Below are positions 31,093 to 39,314 of a stretch of 64,000 nucleotides of DNA, piece after piece. Below the pieces are notes generated by a model. The model was not told the origin of the DNA. It worked only from the letters and a program-made list of their open reading frames with translations, and did no database searches. Source of the DNA: Bacteroidota bacterium (GTDB lineage: Bacteria > Bacteroidota > Bacteroidia > Flavobacteriales > Weeksellaceae); NCBI GenBank assembly GCA_023460855.1, contig JAEWOS010000012.1:1-64000 (forward strand), read 5' to 3'. Position 1 is the first letter of the stretch. Each line of letters starts with the position of its first letter. A program made the position numbers and the translations under genes.

Positions 31093-33465
31093 TCAGATTT
31101 CATCTTTCGGATTAACCATCGGCATGAAATAGTCGTTCAGCCAGTAAAAAATCTCCCCGTTCTGTTCAATCATAACTTTCCGACTGTTCTTGTTATCGAG
31201 TAAGCGGTCAGCAAGCATTTTATATTGCCTGAAATAGACACGGACAGTCTCTTCTGGAACGATCTTACTTTTCTTCCAGCCTTTCAGCTGATATTTCGAA
31301 AGCAGTTCTTCGCCGGCGTTATCGAATCCTGTTGTGTAAGCCACTGAATAGGCCATGGCTTTGTTATTCAGTTCCCTCTTTTTAAAATCATCAGAAATAT
31401 TATTCTTTTTCAAAACATTTAGGTAAGCATTGACCGCTTTGCTTTGAGAGAAATCCGGACTGAATGGCTTCGTTTCCTGGTAAATTTCAAGATAAATTTT
31501 TCGTAGTCTGTCGTATTCACTTTCAGACAGAAGAATTCCTTTTTGAACGGCCGGATAAAAATTCTTAAACTGCTCGTCGTAGGTTCCGTCTGTAAGAAAA
31601 GGATTGTTGTAACTGATCAGGCTTGCTGCGGTTTCTACCGGAATAGCAGCAGGAGCATTAGGAAACTGAGAAGCAAAATCCCGGCGGAATTCTGTATTTG
31701 AGGAACCGCTTACCGATTTAAAATACTTGGTTAGTTCCTTATCATTTTCCCTATTCTGATATGTAACCTGTGCGAGCAGACTGTCCAGAGATTTGGCAAG
31801 CAGTGCACTGGAATTCTCTTCACCTTTCTTCGGGAAAATTACAAAACCCTGCGACATGCTGCTTTTAGGGTAATCCAGTGAATAGACGCCGCTTTCACTT
31901 TCCTGCAGATCGTAGCTGTTGCGGTTGCGCACGTGGCTCTGGTCCACCATTCTTTCTTTATCCAGTTCTGCAATATTTCGGGCTGTGCTGGTTACAAGAT
32001 TTTCTGAAAGCAGCATGAAATTGTTGTAAAGATCCGAAGGCCCCGCCAGCGTCTGGTACGAAATAATTTTCGCCCTTGCGACAGAAAGTGAACTTACCGC
32101 ATCATCAATATATCCGCCGTTTGCAGCGGTGGATCCGACCAGAATTACCAGATTGGTTTCATCGCGGAACGGCTGAAGAAGCGTTCCCGCAGCTGTTAGA
32201 CCTTCCTGCATTGGCTGTCCGCCATAAGAATTACACTGAGAGTTGGCGATATACTGATCGATGAATTTCGAAATGGTACCAACATCACTGGAAAGTCCGG
32301 AAGAGACTACATTTTCACCGCACGGATTGTTTTTGTAGAGAACTGCGCCGTATTCAATATTGTTATAATACTGGATATTTTTCATCTTCAGCTGAAGATC
32401 CTGGAAAGCAGATTTTGCTACGGCCGTGTTTCTGGTATTTTCATTGCTGATGTCCATCACAAAAACCATATTCAGATGCCTGTTTTTTCTGAGGATTTCC
32501 TTGTACCGGTCAAAATAAAGCGGTTCACCCAATACGTTGTTCACAAAATTCTTACTGTAATCCAAAGAATTGGAGAAGAAACGGGCTTTGTTTTCGGTAC
32601 GGATTTCTGCCGGACTTACAGCTACCAGATTTTCAATCGGTGTACGCTCATAGGAATCCGACAGTTTGAAATATTTGTATCCTGTGGAATCTGTCGCACC
32701 GATTTTCGCCAGTGCCAGATCGTTTTCTTCTGTATAATGGTAATCGGGCGAAATTCTCAGTGCCGTTCTGTCGCCCCATGCCGAAACGATATTTGAACTA
32801 ACCCAGCCGTAAATATTACCGTCAATACTGTCGATTTTTATGGAAGGCTTTTTTCCGATCAGATATCTTTTCTGATTCTCTGCTTTTTTGTAAATATAAA
32901 CAAGCTGACCCGGCGCAAGCTTATGTTCGGTGGTTTTACTTAGATCCGGTGATGTAAAAACCAGCACGGAGTCATTCTTGAGATATTTTTCGCTGTGTTT
33001 CAGCACGTCTGAATGATTGGGAACCACTGCTGCCTTAACACTGAAACCGTTCTGACTGTTTTTCACCGCATGTCTCCAAAGAAGTAACTGATCTTCCGGA
33101 ATCCAGCCATACGTTTTCACAGATTTTGCCGGCAGTTTCTGAAGAAGTGCATCGGGATTGTATTCCGCTACCTTCAGCAGACCTTTTGCGGGGTTATGCT
33201 TCACTACCAGAAGCGGCTCGAGAAACTGCAGCTCTTTCGGAGATTTCTCTTCGCCCTTATCCATGAATACCGTATTGTTGCCACGGTCCGAGATTACAAC
33301 CCAGGGTTCCGGATTGGCAGGAAAACCGTCATTAACAGTGATATGATCTATAATTCCATACTGTGTAGAAGCCGGGGTTTTTTCCGAAGGAATTCGCACA
33401 CTGCAACCTGCAGCAAAATAAACTGCTCCCATCAGATAAACTGCATTGATATATTGTTTCTTCAT
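31093..33465 (-). CDS. tssR: T6SS protein TssR, lipoprotein with VWA-like domain
   Basis: A 790-residue lipoprotein (lipobox near Cys21 in YFAAGCSVR). The N-terminal half has SH3-like segments (VNDGFPANPEPWVVISDRGN, GQLVYIYKKAENQKRYLIGK). Residues about 335-480 form a von Willebrand A-like fold starting LNMVFVMDISNENTRN, whose metal-site motif DxSxS is degenerate (DISNE). TssR is one of the proteins (TssN to TssR) that replace the TssJLM membrane complex in subtype iii. It is the last gene of the core operon and should sit in the periplasm, attached to the membrane. Family assignment rests on operon position, size and the VWA part. Confidence 0.8.
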   Translation of the reverse strand: MKKQYINAVYLMGAVYFAAGCSVRIPSEKTPASTQYGIIDHITVNDGFPANPEPWVVISDRGNNTVFMDKGEEKSPKELQFLEPLLVVKHNPAKGLLKVAEYNPDALLQKLPAKSVKTYGWIPEDQLLLWRHAVKNSQNGFSVKAAVVPNHSDVLKHSEKYLKNDSVLVFTSPDLSKTTEHKLAPGQLVYIYKKAENQKRYLIGKKPSIKIDSIDGNIYGWVSSNIVSAWGDRTALRISPDYHYTEENDLALAKIGATDSTGYKYFKLSDSYERTPIENLVAVSPAEIRTENKARFFSNSLDYSKNFVNNVLGEPLYFDRYKEILRKNRHLNMVFVMDISNENTRNTAVAKSAFQDLQLKMKNIQYYNNIEYGAVLYKNNPCGENVVSSGLSSDVGTISKFIDQYIANSQCNSYGGQPMQEGLTAAGTLLQPFRDETNLVILVGSTAANGGYIDDAVSSLSVARAKIISYQTLAGPSDLYNNFMLLSENLVTSTARNIAELDKERMVDQSHVRNRNSYDLQESESGVYSLDYPKSSMSQGFVIFPKKGEENSSALLAKSLDSLLAQVTYQNRENDKELTKYFKSVSGSSNTEFRRDFASQFPNAPAAIPVETAASLISYNNPFLTDGTYDEQFKNFYPAVQKGILLSESEYDRLRKIYLEIYQETKPFSPDFSQSKAVNAYLNVLKKNNISDDFKKRELNNKAMAYSVAYTTGFDNAGEELLSKYQLKGWKKSKIVPEETVRVYFRQYKMLADRLLDNKNSRKVMIEQNGEIFYWLNDYFMPMVNPKDEI

Positions 33466-33480
33466 GACTTGGTTTTTATG

Positions 33481-34413
33481 TTATTGCTTGCTCTGTTTAA
33501 CGTCAATTTTTGTAACGCAGTTCTGTCCTGTATCCACCGTTGTTTTCACTTCCTGAATCAGGTTATTCTTGTCAAAACGCAGTCCGGCACAGTAATAATA
33601 AAACGAATTGTTCTTATCATTTGCACTGGTTGATACGTTGTCCTTTCCGCAGAGATAGGTGTTTTTGAGATAGTTGTAATGAAAATTGAAATTTTCACCG
33701 CTCGCAATCTGCTGCAGATGATATCGAAAATCGTCATTTATTTTGCTGAATACCTCTTCTTCAGTTGGTGCAGGAGGCGGCGGCGGCGCCAGAACTTCTT
33801 CTTCCAGTGCGGGATATGCCGGTAAAACCTTGATTATATGAGTAACAGGATCCTGATCGGTGTCTGTATAAAGCGTAACTTCATGACTGCCCGGTGTTTC
33901 GAAGGCATAACTTGTCATCTGTGTTTTTGCATCAATATTCCCGGACTCTCCGAAACGCCAGCTGAACATTTTCGCTTCATCCGTTACTGCACGGAAGAAT
34001 ACATTCTCGAACTGCCGCGCCTGTGTCGGCGCGTCAATTACAGAAGGGATTCTCTGGTCCTCTTCCACCACTTCCGCAGCCTGAGAAACCAGGACATTGA
34101 AAGTTTTGTTGTACTTATTATCAACAATCAGCGTAACCGGATAAAAGCCGGGTTTGCGGTAAATGTGCTCCCCTTTCTTGGTAACCGATTCTGCCCCGTC
34201 TCCAAAAATCCATTTCCTTTTATTCCCAAAAGGTGAATTATCCTCAAATTTCAGTGGTTCTCCAACATTCAGGGAAACCGGATACACACTTGCGACCAGA
34301 TCTTCAGAAGCATATTGCCTGTTTTGCGTAGCCCAAAGAATCAATGCGGTAAAAAGTATGGCCACAGAGGAAATTATGATAATATTCCGGCGGTTCTTTT
34401 GTACGTAATTCAT
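33481..34413 (-). CDS. T6SS membrane-anchored PKD-like protein (TssP candidate)
   Basis: A 310-residue protein with one N-terminal transmembrane helix (IIIISSVAILFTALILWA, about residues 11-28). Two PKD-like Ig domains follow (PLKFEDNSPFGNKRKWIFGD with HIYRKPGFYPVTLIVDN; MFSWRFGESGNID with YAFETPGSHEVTLYTD). A proline run (APPPPPAPTEEE) leads to a C-terminal domain with three cysteines. Such bitopic proteins belong to the subtype iii trans-envelope complex. The exact letter among TssO, TssP and TssQ cannot be fixed without profile searches. It is encoded 15 bases upstream of tssR. Confidence 0.7.
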   Translation of the reverse strand: MNYVQKNRRNIIIISSVAILFTALILWATQNRQYASEDLVASVYPVSLNVGEPLKFEDNSPFGNKRKWIFGDGAESVTKKGEHIYRKPGFYPVTLIVDNKYNKTFNVLVSQAAEVVEEDQRIPSVIDAPTQARQFENVFFRAVTDEAKMFSWRFGESGNIDAKTQMTSYAFETPGSHEVTLYTDTDQDPVTHIIKVLPAYPALEEEVLAPPPPPAPTEEEVFSKINDDFRYHLQQIASGENFNFHYNYLKNTYLCGKDNVSTSANDKNNSFYYYCAGLRFDKNNLIQEVKTTVDTGQNCVTKIDVKQSKQ

Positions 34414-34442
34414 AGTTTCGTTTTTTTTAATTGGAAGTGGTA

Positions 34443-34937
34443 TTATCGCTGCATCATTTGCTGCCGGTCGCGGAAGCCTACGGTACAGTCCTCATACTGT
34501 CTGGAAAAACTTTCGATATTTCCTTTAATAATAGCAGAACTCTTCTTATCGTCCATATACATACGGTAAAATTTCGAAATCTGCGGATAAGATTCCTTTC
34601 GCGGATCAGTGGCACCGGACATTTTGAATGCGGCCTGCACATTGCTGATTCCTTCGTTTATATTATGTTCCTGCACAGGATTCGCTTTTTCAGCATCATA
34701 TTTGTCGATCTTCACAAATGTGCTGTCCATATTGCTCTGAATCACTTTCTGTGCTTCGTTGAATTTATTTTTTTCCTGCAAAATCATAACAGAATGCATA
34801 TCCGCTTCGGAAAAAGGATTAATCGCTTTGTTCAGTACGATAATTGAAAGAATAAGCACAGCACCTGTAAGCATGGCAAGCAGGTACAGGAAGTAATGCC
34901 TTTTTTCTTTCTTCGATAAAGTAATATTAATCTGCAT
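34443..34937 (-). CDS. T6SS small bitopic membrane protein (TssO/TssQ class)
   Basis: A 164-residue protein with the basic start QINITLSKKEKRHY, one transmembrane helix (about residues 15-36) and a helical periplasmic part. Position between the neighbouring bitopic proteins, 11 bases after the previous gene, places it in the subtype iii membrane complex. The start resembles what I remember of TssO. It has a single cysteine near the C-terminus (YEDCTVGF). Confidence 0.65.
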   Translation of the reverse strand: MQINITLSKKEKRHYFLYLLAMLTGAVLILSIIVLNKAINPFSEADMHSVMILQEKNKFNEAQKVIQSNMDSTFVKIDKYDAEKANPVQEHNINEGISNVQAAFKMSGATDPRKESYPQISKFYRMYMDDKKSSAIIKGNIESFSRQYEDCTVGFRDRQQMMQR

Positions 34938-34948
34938 TATTTCTCCTG

Positions 34949-35497
34949 TTAAAAATTTCGGAACAGCCTGCCTTTCGGTGGTTTTGCCTGTTGCTGCTGT
35001 TGCGTTTTAATCTGCGTGTTCACCTTTCCCACTTTGCCGAGGCATTCTGCAAGTTGTCGCGAAATCGCATTTTCCTCGGTCTTCAGTTTCATCAGTTCCT
35101 TTTTATGTGCAAGAATCGGCTCTATATCCTTCAGCAGCATCGAATAATGTTTCAGTTCCCCGGCACTGTCTTCCCCGATAATCTGCTGACAGACCTCCAT
35201 ATCTTCCAGAATCTGGTTTGCGAGGAAAATATCGTTCTGCACCTTGTTATTGTTGAGCAGTGATGCCTTGTAATAAATGCTGTCCACTTTTATTTTCAGC
35301 AGATTGTTCCTGCCGACCATATCATGATAGGCATCAACGTTTTTCCGGAGTCCGCTGTTTTGCTTTTCTGAACTCTTGAAGAAAAAGAAAACTGCCAGGA
35401 AACTTACAGCGGTTAAAGCCAGAAATGCAGCAATAAAGCGCCAGGTACCTTTCCGTACATCGCCTCTGTTCAGTGTTTTTTGTCCGTATGAAATCAT
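34949..35497 (-). CDS. T6SS small bitopic membrane protein (TssO/TssQ class)
   Basis: A 182-residue protein with one transmembrane helix (about 21-42, FIAAFLALTAVSFLAVFFFF). A predicted coiled-coil region covers the rest (LRKNVDAYHDMVGRNNLLKI, LMKLKTEENAISRQLAECL). It ends in a glutamine-rich, basic tail (QQQQQAKPPKGRLFRNF). It is 5 bases downstream of the regulator gene. It is one of two similar-sized bitopic components of the subtype iii membrane complex; which of TssO or TssQ is not certain. Confidence 0.65.
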   Translation of the reverse strand: MISYGQKTLNRGDVRKGTWRFIAAFLALTAVSFLAVFFFFKSSEKQNSGLRKNVDAYHDMVGRNNLLKIKVDSIYYKASLLNNNKVQNDIFLANQILEDMEVCQQIIGEDSAGELKHYSMLLKDIEPILAHKKELMKLKTEENAISRQLAECLGKVGKVNTQIKTQQQQQAKPPKGRLFRNF

Positions 35498-35502
35498 AAT
35501 TT

Positions 35503-36174
35503 CTAAATACTGGAGTTATAATAGCCGTTCTCAACACAAAATCTTGCAAGATCCAGCTTACTTTTCAGACCCAGTTTTTCCGTTAAGCGGGTAACATACG
35601 TATCCACCGTTCTGGAACTTAAATTAATTCTGTCACCAATGTCCTTGTTGCTGTAACCTTCATAACACAGTTTGATAATCTGTATTTCAGTTACCGTGAG
35701 TTCATGCTGTTCTCTTTTCTGCCGCTGCATATAATTCTGCACCGTTTCCAGATCTGCGGCCCATTCTTTCTTATATTCTTCGTAATCCGTGTTGTTGCTC
35801 AGGATACAGTTGCGCAGAATTTCTTTAATAACAATACTGTTTTTCTGGCAGTAGTAAACATTCGGGATCTTTTCCAGAATCTCCGCCATATCTTCCTGAT
35901 AAGTAGCAGAATACGTAAGAATAGGAACTTTTTCGTTTGTTTTCCGGATAAACTTGATAGCTTCAAGGCCGCTTAAGATCGGCATGAACAGATTCAGAAT
36001 AAAAACATCTTCCTGTTTTCTGTAGAGCCTGTTAATGAGCTCGTTACCATTATTACAATTATTCACCACCTGATAAAACGGATTTTCCTGCAGCATCTTT
36101 ATCAGAAACTGTTTGAAGTAGAAATCGCTTTCTGCAATTGAAAACCTGACCGTTTTAGTGGAATTGCTGAACAT
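35503..36174 (-). CDS. LuxR-type regulator within the T6SS operon
   Basis: A 223-residue protein with a receiver-like N-terminus (about 5-125) and a LuxR helix-turn-helix (about 155-215: ELTVTEIQIIKLCYEGYSNKDIGDRINL, split here as ELTVTEIQ and GYSNKDIG; then SRTVDTYVTRLTEKLGLKS). The phospho-acceptor position reads FILNLFMP, so the Asp is Asn, and the acidic pair at the start is replaced by IAESD. Phosphorylation control is therefore unlikely. It lies between tssK and the small membrane proteins, so its level rises with the apparatus. It is the natural candidate to bind the GTCGTAnnnTTACTAC sites before hcp1, hcp2, tssB and the DUF4280 gene. That link is inference. Confidence 0.8.
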   Translation of the reverse strand: MFSNSTKTVRFSIAESDFYFKQFLIKMLQENPFYQVVNNCNNGNELINRLYRKQEDVFILNLFMPILSGLEAIKFIRKTNEKVPILTYSATYQEDMAEILEKIPNVYYCQKNSIVIKEILRNCILSNNTDYEEYKKEWAADLETVQNYMQRQKREQHELTVTEIQIIKLCYEGYSNKDIGDRINLSSRTVDTYVTRLTEKLGLKSKLDLARFCVENGYYNSSI

Positions 36175-36269
36175 GACTGCCTTTTTTATAATTTTCTTTT
36201 TACACCGGAAACCGTTTGAAATTTATAACTGTTTAATGCTGCATCTGTTAATCGTGCATTAATAATTCA

Positions 36270-37415
36270 TTAATCAATAACGCTCCATCCTTTTTTAGGA
36301 TCGCTGGTTGCTTTTACCTCCTGCTCATTTACAATAATATTTTCCTTGCGCTGGCCGATGTAATCAAGTTCGCTTAATTTTGCAAGTATCTGCTCCAGAC
36401 TTCTCAGCATCAACTGGATATTGAAAAATACATCGCCACTGTCCTGATGATTATAATTAATCTCTGCAGCTGCCGAAAGCTGATTCAGCAAGGTATGTGG
36501 TGCCACTTCACTCCATTCCAGACTGTAATTAAGCATTTCCTCAAGTTCTCCCGGAGGCATCAGCTGCGTATTGTTATACAGCTGAAGCGCAAGTTTCGAA
36601 AAGATATTCATCATAAAAACCGGTGGCTGATGAAGTACCATATTTTTAAAACTGAAATAATTTTCACCCAGATGCTGAACAATGGTGTTACAGAATGCCT
36701 TCACATTTTTTGCGAGTTCATTGTTCTGGTTTTTATGTGCGGTCTTCTGAATAATTTTAAAGGAATACTGCCTCAGATTACTCAGCGACTGGGAATACGC
36801 GTTATGATAATCCACCAGTTTTGGATGACTGAGAACCGAAGTGCAGGGCGGAATAAAATTATTGTCGATCTGGGCAATTCCGGATGAAATACCTACCTTT
36901 CCGAGAACCAGGTAATTTCCGCCGGAATAACTGCTGTTCAGGATCGAAGTTTCTACCAGTTCAATTCGGTAATTCGCTTTGGTAAACGGATGCCGCGGCG
37001 GAATTTCTTCCGAATTAATCTCACCGAAAGGCACTTTATCAAACGGATTTACAGAAGCCAGAATATAAAACTGTCCGTCTGCACCTTCCTGTTCCAGCGC
37101 TGTATTTTTTTCAAGATTCCTAATGTTTACTTTGTGATCCGAAATTTCAATTCTGTGGCCGGCCATGGTTACAGCAGTAAGTTTTCTGATTACCAGCTGC
37201 GCATCATTGGTAGCCGTATTGTGTATTTCGTAAATACTTTTATCAGAAAACTGTTCAGCAACCTGAAGCAGACCGTAATTAAATGCGGTAACCGGCAGTG
37301 AAATGGCATCACGGATGGCATCGATAAAATAATTTTCCTGCTGAATGAAATGTTCCCTGGATATTTTCATACCATCCACCCAGTTTACCGCATAATGTTT
37401 AATAGGCTCTATCAT
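36270..37415 (-). CDS. tssK: T6SS baseplate protein TssK
   Basis: A 381-residue baseplate component that joins the baseplate to the membrane complex. The N-terminal signature VNWVDGMKISREHFIQQENYF matches the WxEGMxLxPxHFQ pattern of TssK. The C-terminal part has the long helices of the neck and head (SLSNLRQYSFKIIQ, LRSLEQILAKLSELD). It is shorter than proteobacterial TssK (about 445), as usual for the Bacteroidota form. It is encoded 5 bases from tssN, with a 95-base gap to the regulator gene. Confidence 0.88.
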   Translation of the reverse strand: MIEPIKHYAVNWVDGMKISREHFIQQENYFIDAIRDAISLPVTAFNYGLLQVAEQFSDKSIYEIHNTATNDAQLVIRKLTAVTMAGHRIEISDHKVNIRNLEKNTALEQEGADGQFYILASVNPFDKVPFGEINSEEIPPRHPFTKANYRIELVETSILNSSYSGGNYLVLGKVGISSGIAQIDNNFIPPCTSVLSHPKLVDYHNAYSQSLSNLRQYSFKIIQKTAHKNQNNELAKNVKAFCNTIVQHLGENYFSFKNMVLHQPPVFMMNIFSKLALQLYNNTQLMPPGELEEMLNYSLEWSEVAPHTLLNQLSAAAEINYNHQDSGDVFFNIQLMLRSLEQILAKLSELDYIGQRKENIIVNEQEVKATSDPKKGWSVID

Positions 37416-37420
37416 AGTGT

Positions 37421-38323
37421 CTAATTTTTAAATTGCCTGCCTTCTTCCTGATGCAGCAAAACCCGTTTGCAGATCACCGTTTCGTTTTCATTCAGGCTGT
37501 TATCGGCAATTTCCTTTTCGAAATCAATGTATTTTCTTACGCTGAAGAACGATTTCTTCACGTAGAAAATCCAGTAATACGGATTTCCGGTTTCATCCAA
37601 AAGGGTAATCGGCGAATTCAAATTTTTGAAGTTATAATCATCGACCACTCTGTAAAACCAGTCGCCGAAAGTTATACCGGACTGCAGGGTCTTTGCTTTA
37701 ATATTAAACCGCTGCGGATCTTCTGCGTTTTTGCTCAATTCCACATTCAGAACCATCAGCTTATCGAAGTCAACACCTTTGAAATCGTGTGGTTTCTGAT
37801 CGGGATCGTACTGCCAGGTTTTATAAATATCGTACGGGATACTGATGAACTGCACGTATGTATAATAAAACAGCAATGGAACCAGGAAAATAATTGCACT
37901 GGTGGCAGCCATATATTCGTTCCCGAGATCTCTGCTGATCCAGCTGAACAGCATCGAAAAAAGATATCCGCCAACAGCCATACACGTAACAGTAAGTGTA
38001 ACTTCGAACAGCATGGCTTTCCACATAACATCGAAATGTTTTCTGAAGTAATGATGCAGCAGATTAACGTGCAGAACGCCCATTCCCAGATAAAAAAACA
38101 TGGCGGCAAGGTACCAGTACGGATTAAACTGATTGCCTGCAAAGCCTAAAAATCCCGGAAGCGCAATGGTTAGTCCGCACAGCAGCACATAAATGATGAT
38201 GGTTTTGATTTTGATCGCAGGCCGCCCCTTCCGGATCGCACTCAGAATGAACACCATGACAGCTGCAAAAAGCGGCATCAGCAAGTATCGCAGAAACAAA
38301 CCTTTCACTGAGCTAAATTCCAT
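37421..38323 (-). CDS. tssN: T6SS membrane protein TssN
   Basis: A 300-residue protein with five predicted transmembrane helices in the first 165 residues (for example YLLMPLFAAVMVFILSAI and TIIIYVLLCGLTIALPGF). A soluble C-terminal domain (about 170-300) has DFDKLMVLNVELSKN and YYWIFYVKKSFFS. TssN is specific to subtype iii and is thought to form part of the inner-membrane platform in place of TssL/TssM. Gene order tssG-tssN-tssK supports the assignment. Confidence 0.82.
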   Translation of the reverse strand: MEFSSVKGLFLRYLLMPLFAAVMVFILSAIRKGRPAIKIKTIIIYVLLCGLTIALPGFLGFAGNQFNPYWYLAAMFFYLGMGVLHVNLLHHYFRKHFDVMWKAMLFEVTLTVTCMAVGGYLFSMLFSWISRDLGNEYMAATSAIIFLVPLLFYYTYVQFISIPYDIYKTWQYDPDQKPHDFKGVDFDKLMVLNVELSKNAEDPQRFNIKAKTLQSGITFGDWFYRVVDDYNFKNLNSPITLLDETGNPYYWIFYVKKSFFSVRKYIDFEKEIADNSLNENETVICKRVLLHQEEGRQFKN

Positions 38324-38356
38324 TCTGTGTGTTTTATGTCATTAAATATAATAAAT

Positions 38357-39301
38357 TCAGATAAAAGTTGTGAACCCCAATCGTGAACTTTGTTCGTTGT
38401 TTTTCAGGCTGAAAGATTCATCATTTTTGCTGGTGATAAACTGTTCATACACCTTCACCGAAACAGGCAGTAAATAGTCGTAAAGCTGTTCCAAAAGTTC
38501 GCGGAACGGATGTCCCGGAACATAATTTTCAATAACCCCGTACGGAATTGGCCCGATGTTGAGCTGCCAGTTTCTTTCGCCATCAAGATGTCTGTCGTTC
38601 GGAATGAAAGAAATTCCCAGTCTGGTTTTTCCGAGCGTCGTAAATCCTTCCTCATCATCCTGATGATCGATGACATTAGGCACAAATCCGATTTTAACCT
38701 GTACTTTCAGAAAAGCAGTAAGGAAACGCTCAATCCATTGCCGGTCTCCCCGCACTTCATGCAGAAAAGGCAGCACATAAAAAAACGTTTTTGCCGTATT
38801 CCGGTCTACTTTCTGCAGCAAAGGCCATAATTCAGACAGTGTATCAATCAACGTTTCAGAGCGGTCGCTCACATCAAACTCCGATTCTTTCAGGAGCGCA
38901 GAAATTTCCGTCTTGAATATCTCCAGTTCGAAAGGCTGAAAAAAATTCCGTGCGTTTTCTTCCACTTCTTTCTGCCTCCTAATTTCACTGATAACGCCGT
39001 CAACATTGTTGCTGTAATGTCCGAGTGAAGGCGGATGGAAGAGGTTTTCCGGCAGGTAATCATAAATACTTTCACGATACGTTTCCAGCACGATGGTTTC
39101 TTCATCCAGACCATAACTGCTGGCGTAGATTCTTCTGATATCTTTTAAATATGGCCGGTCATTAATTCCGATTCTTCTTATGAAGAGGTTTGAATGAACA
39201 TCATAATACTTCAGCAGATTAGCTGCAACCGCCTCTACCCTGTAATCAGTGCCAAGCGTGTTGTAATTTAATTCTGTAATATTATGAATCCCTGACTGCA
39301 T
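38357..39301 (-). CDS. tssG: T6SS baseplate protein TssG
   Basis: A 314-residue wedge protein. Family-like segments are YYDVHSNLFIRRIGINDRPY near the N-terminus and the middle RIGISFIPNDRHLDGERNW-like stretch, followed by GPIPYGVIENYVPGHPFREL. Together with TssE and two TssF it makes the baseplate wedge. The gene is 13 bases from tssF. Divergence from proteobacterial TssG is large, so the call relies partly on the operon order. Confidence 0.8.
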   Translation of the reverse strand: MQSGIHNITELNYNTLGTDYRVEAVAANLLKYYDVHSNLFIRRIGINDRPYLKDIRRIYASSYGLDEETIVLETYRESIYDYLPENLFHPPSLGHYSNNVDGVISEIRRQKEVEENARNFFQPFELEIFKTEISALLKESEFDVSDRSETLIDTLSELWPLLQKVDRNTAKTFFYVLPFLHEVRGDRQWIERFLTAFLKVQVKIGFVPNVIDHQDDEEGFTTLGKTRLGISFIPNDRHLDGERNWQLNIGPIPYGVIENYVPGHPFRELLEQLYDYLLPVSVKVYEQFITSKNDESFSLKNNEQSSRLGFTTFI

Positions 39302-39314
39302 ATTTTATTAGATT

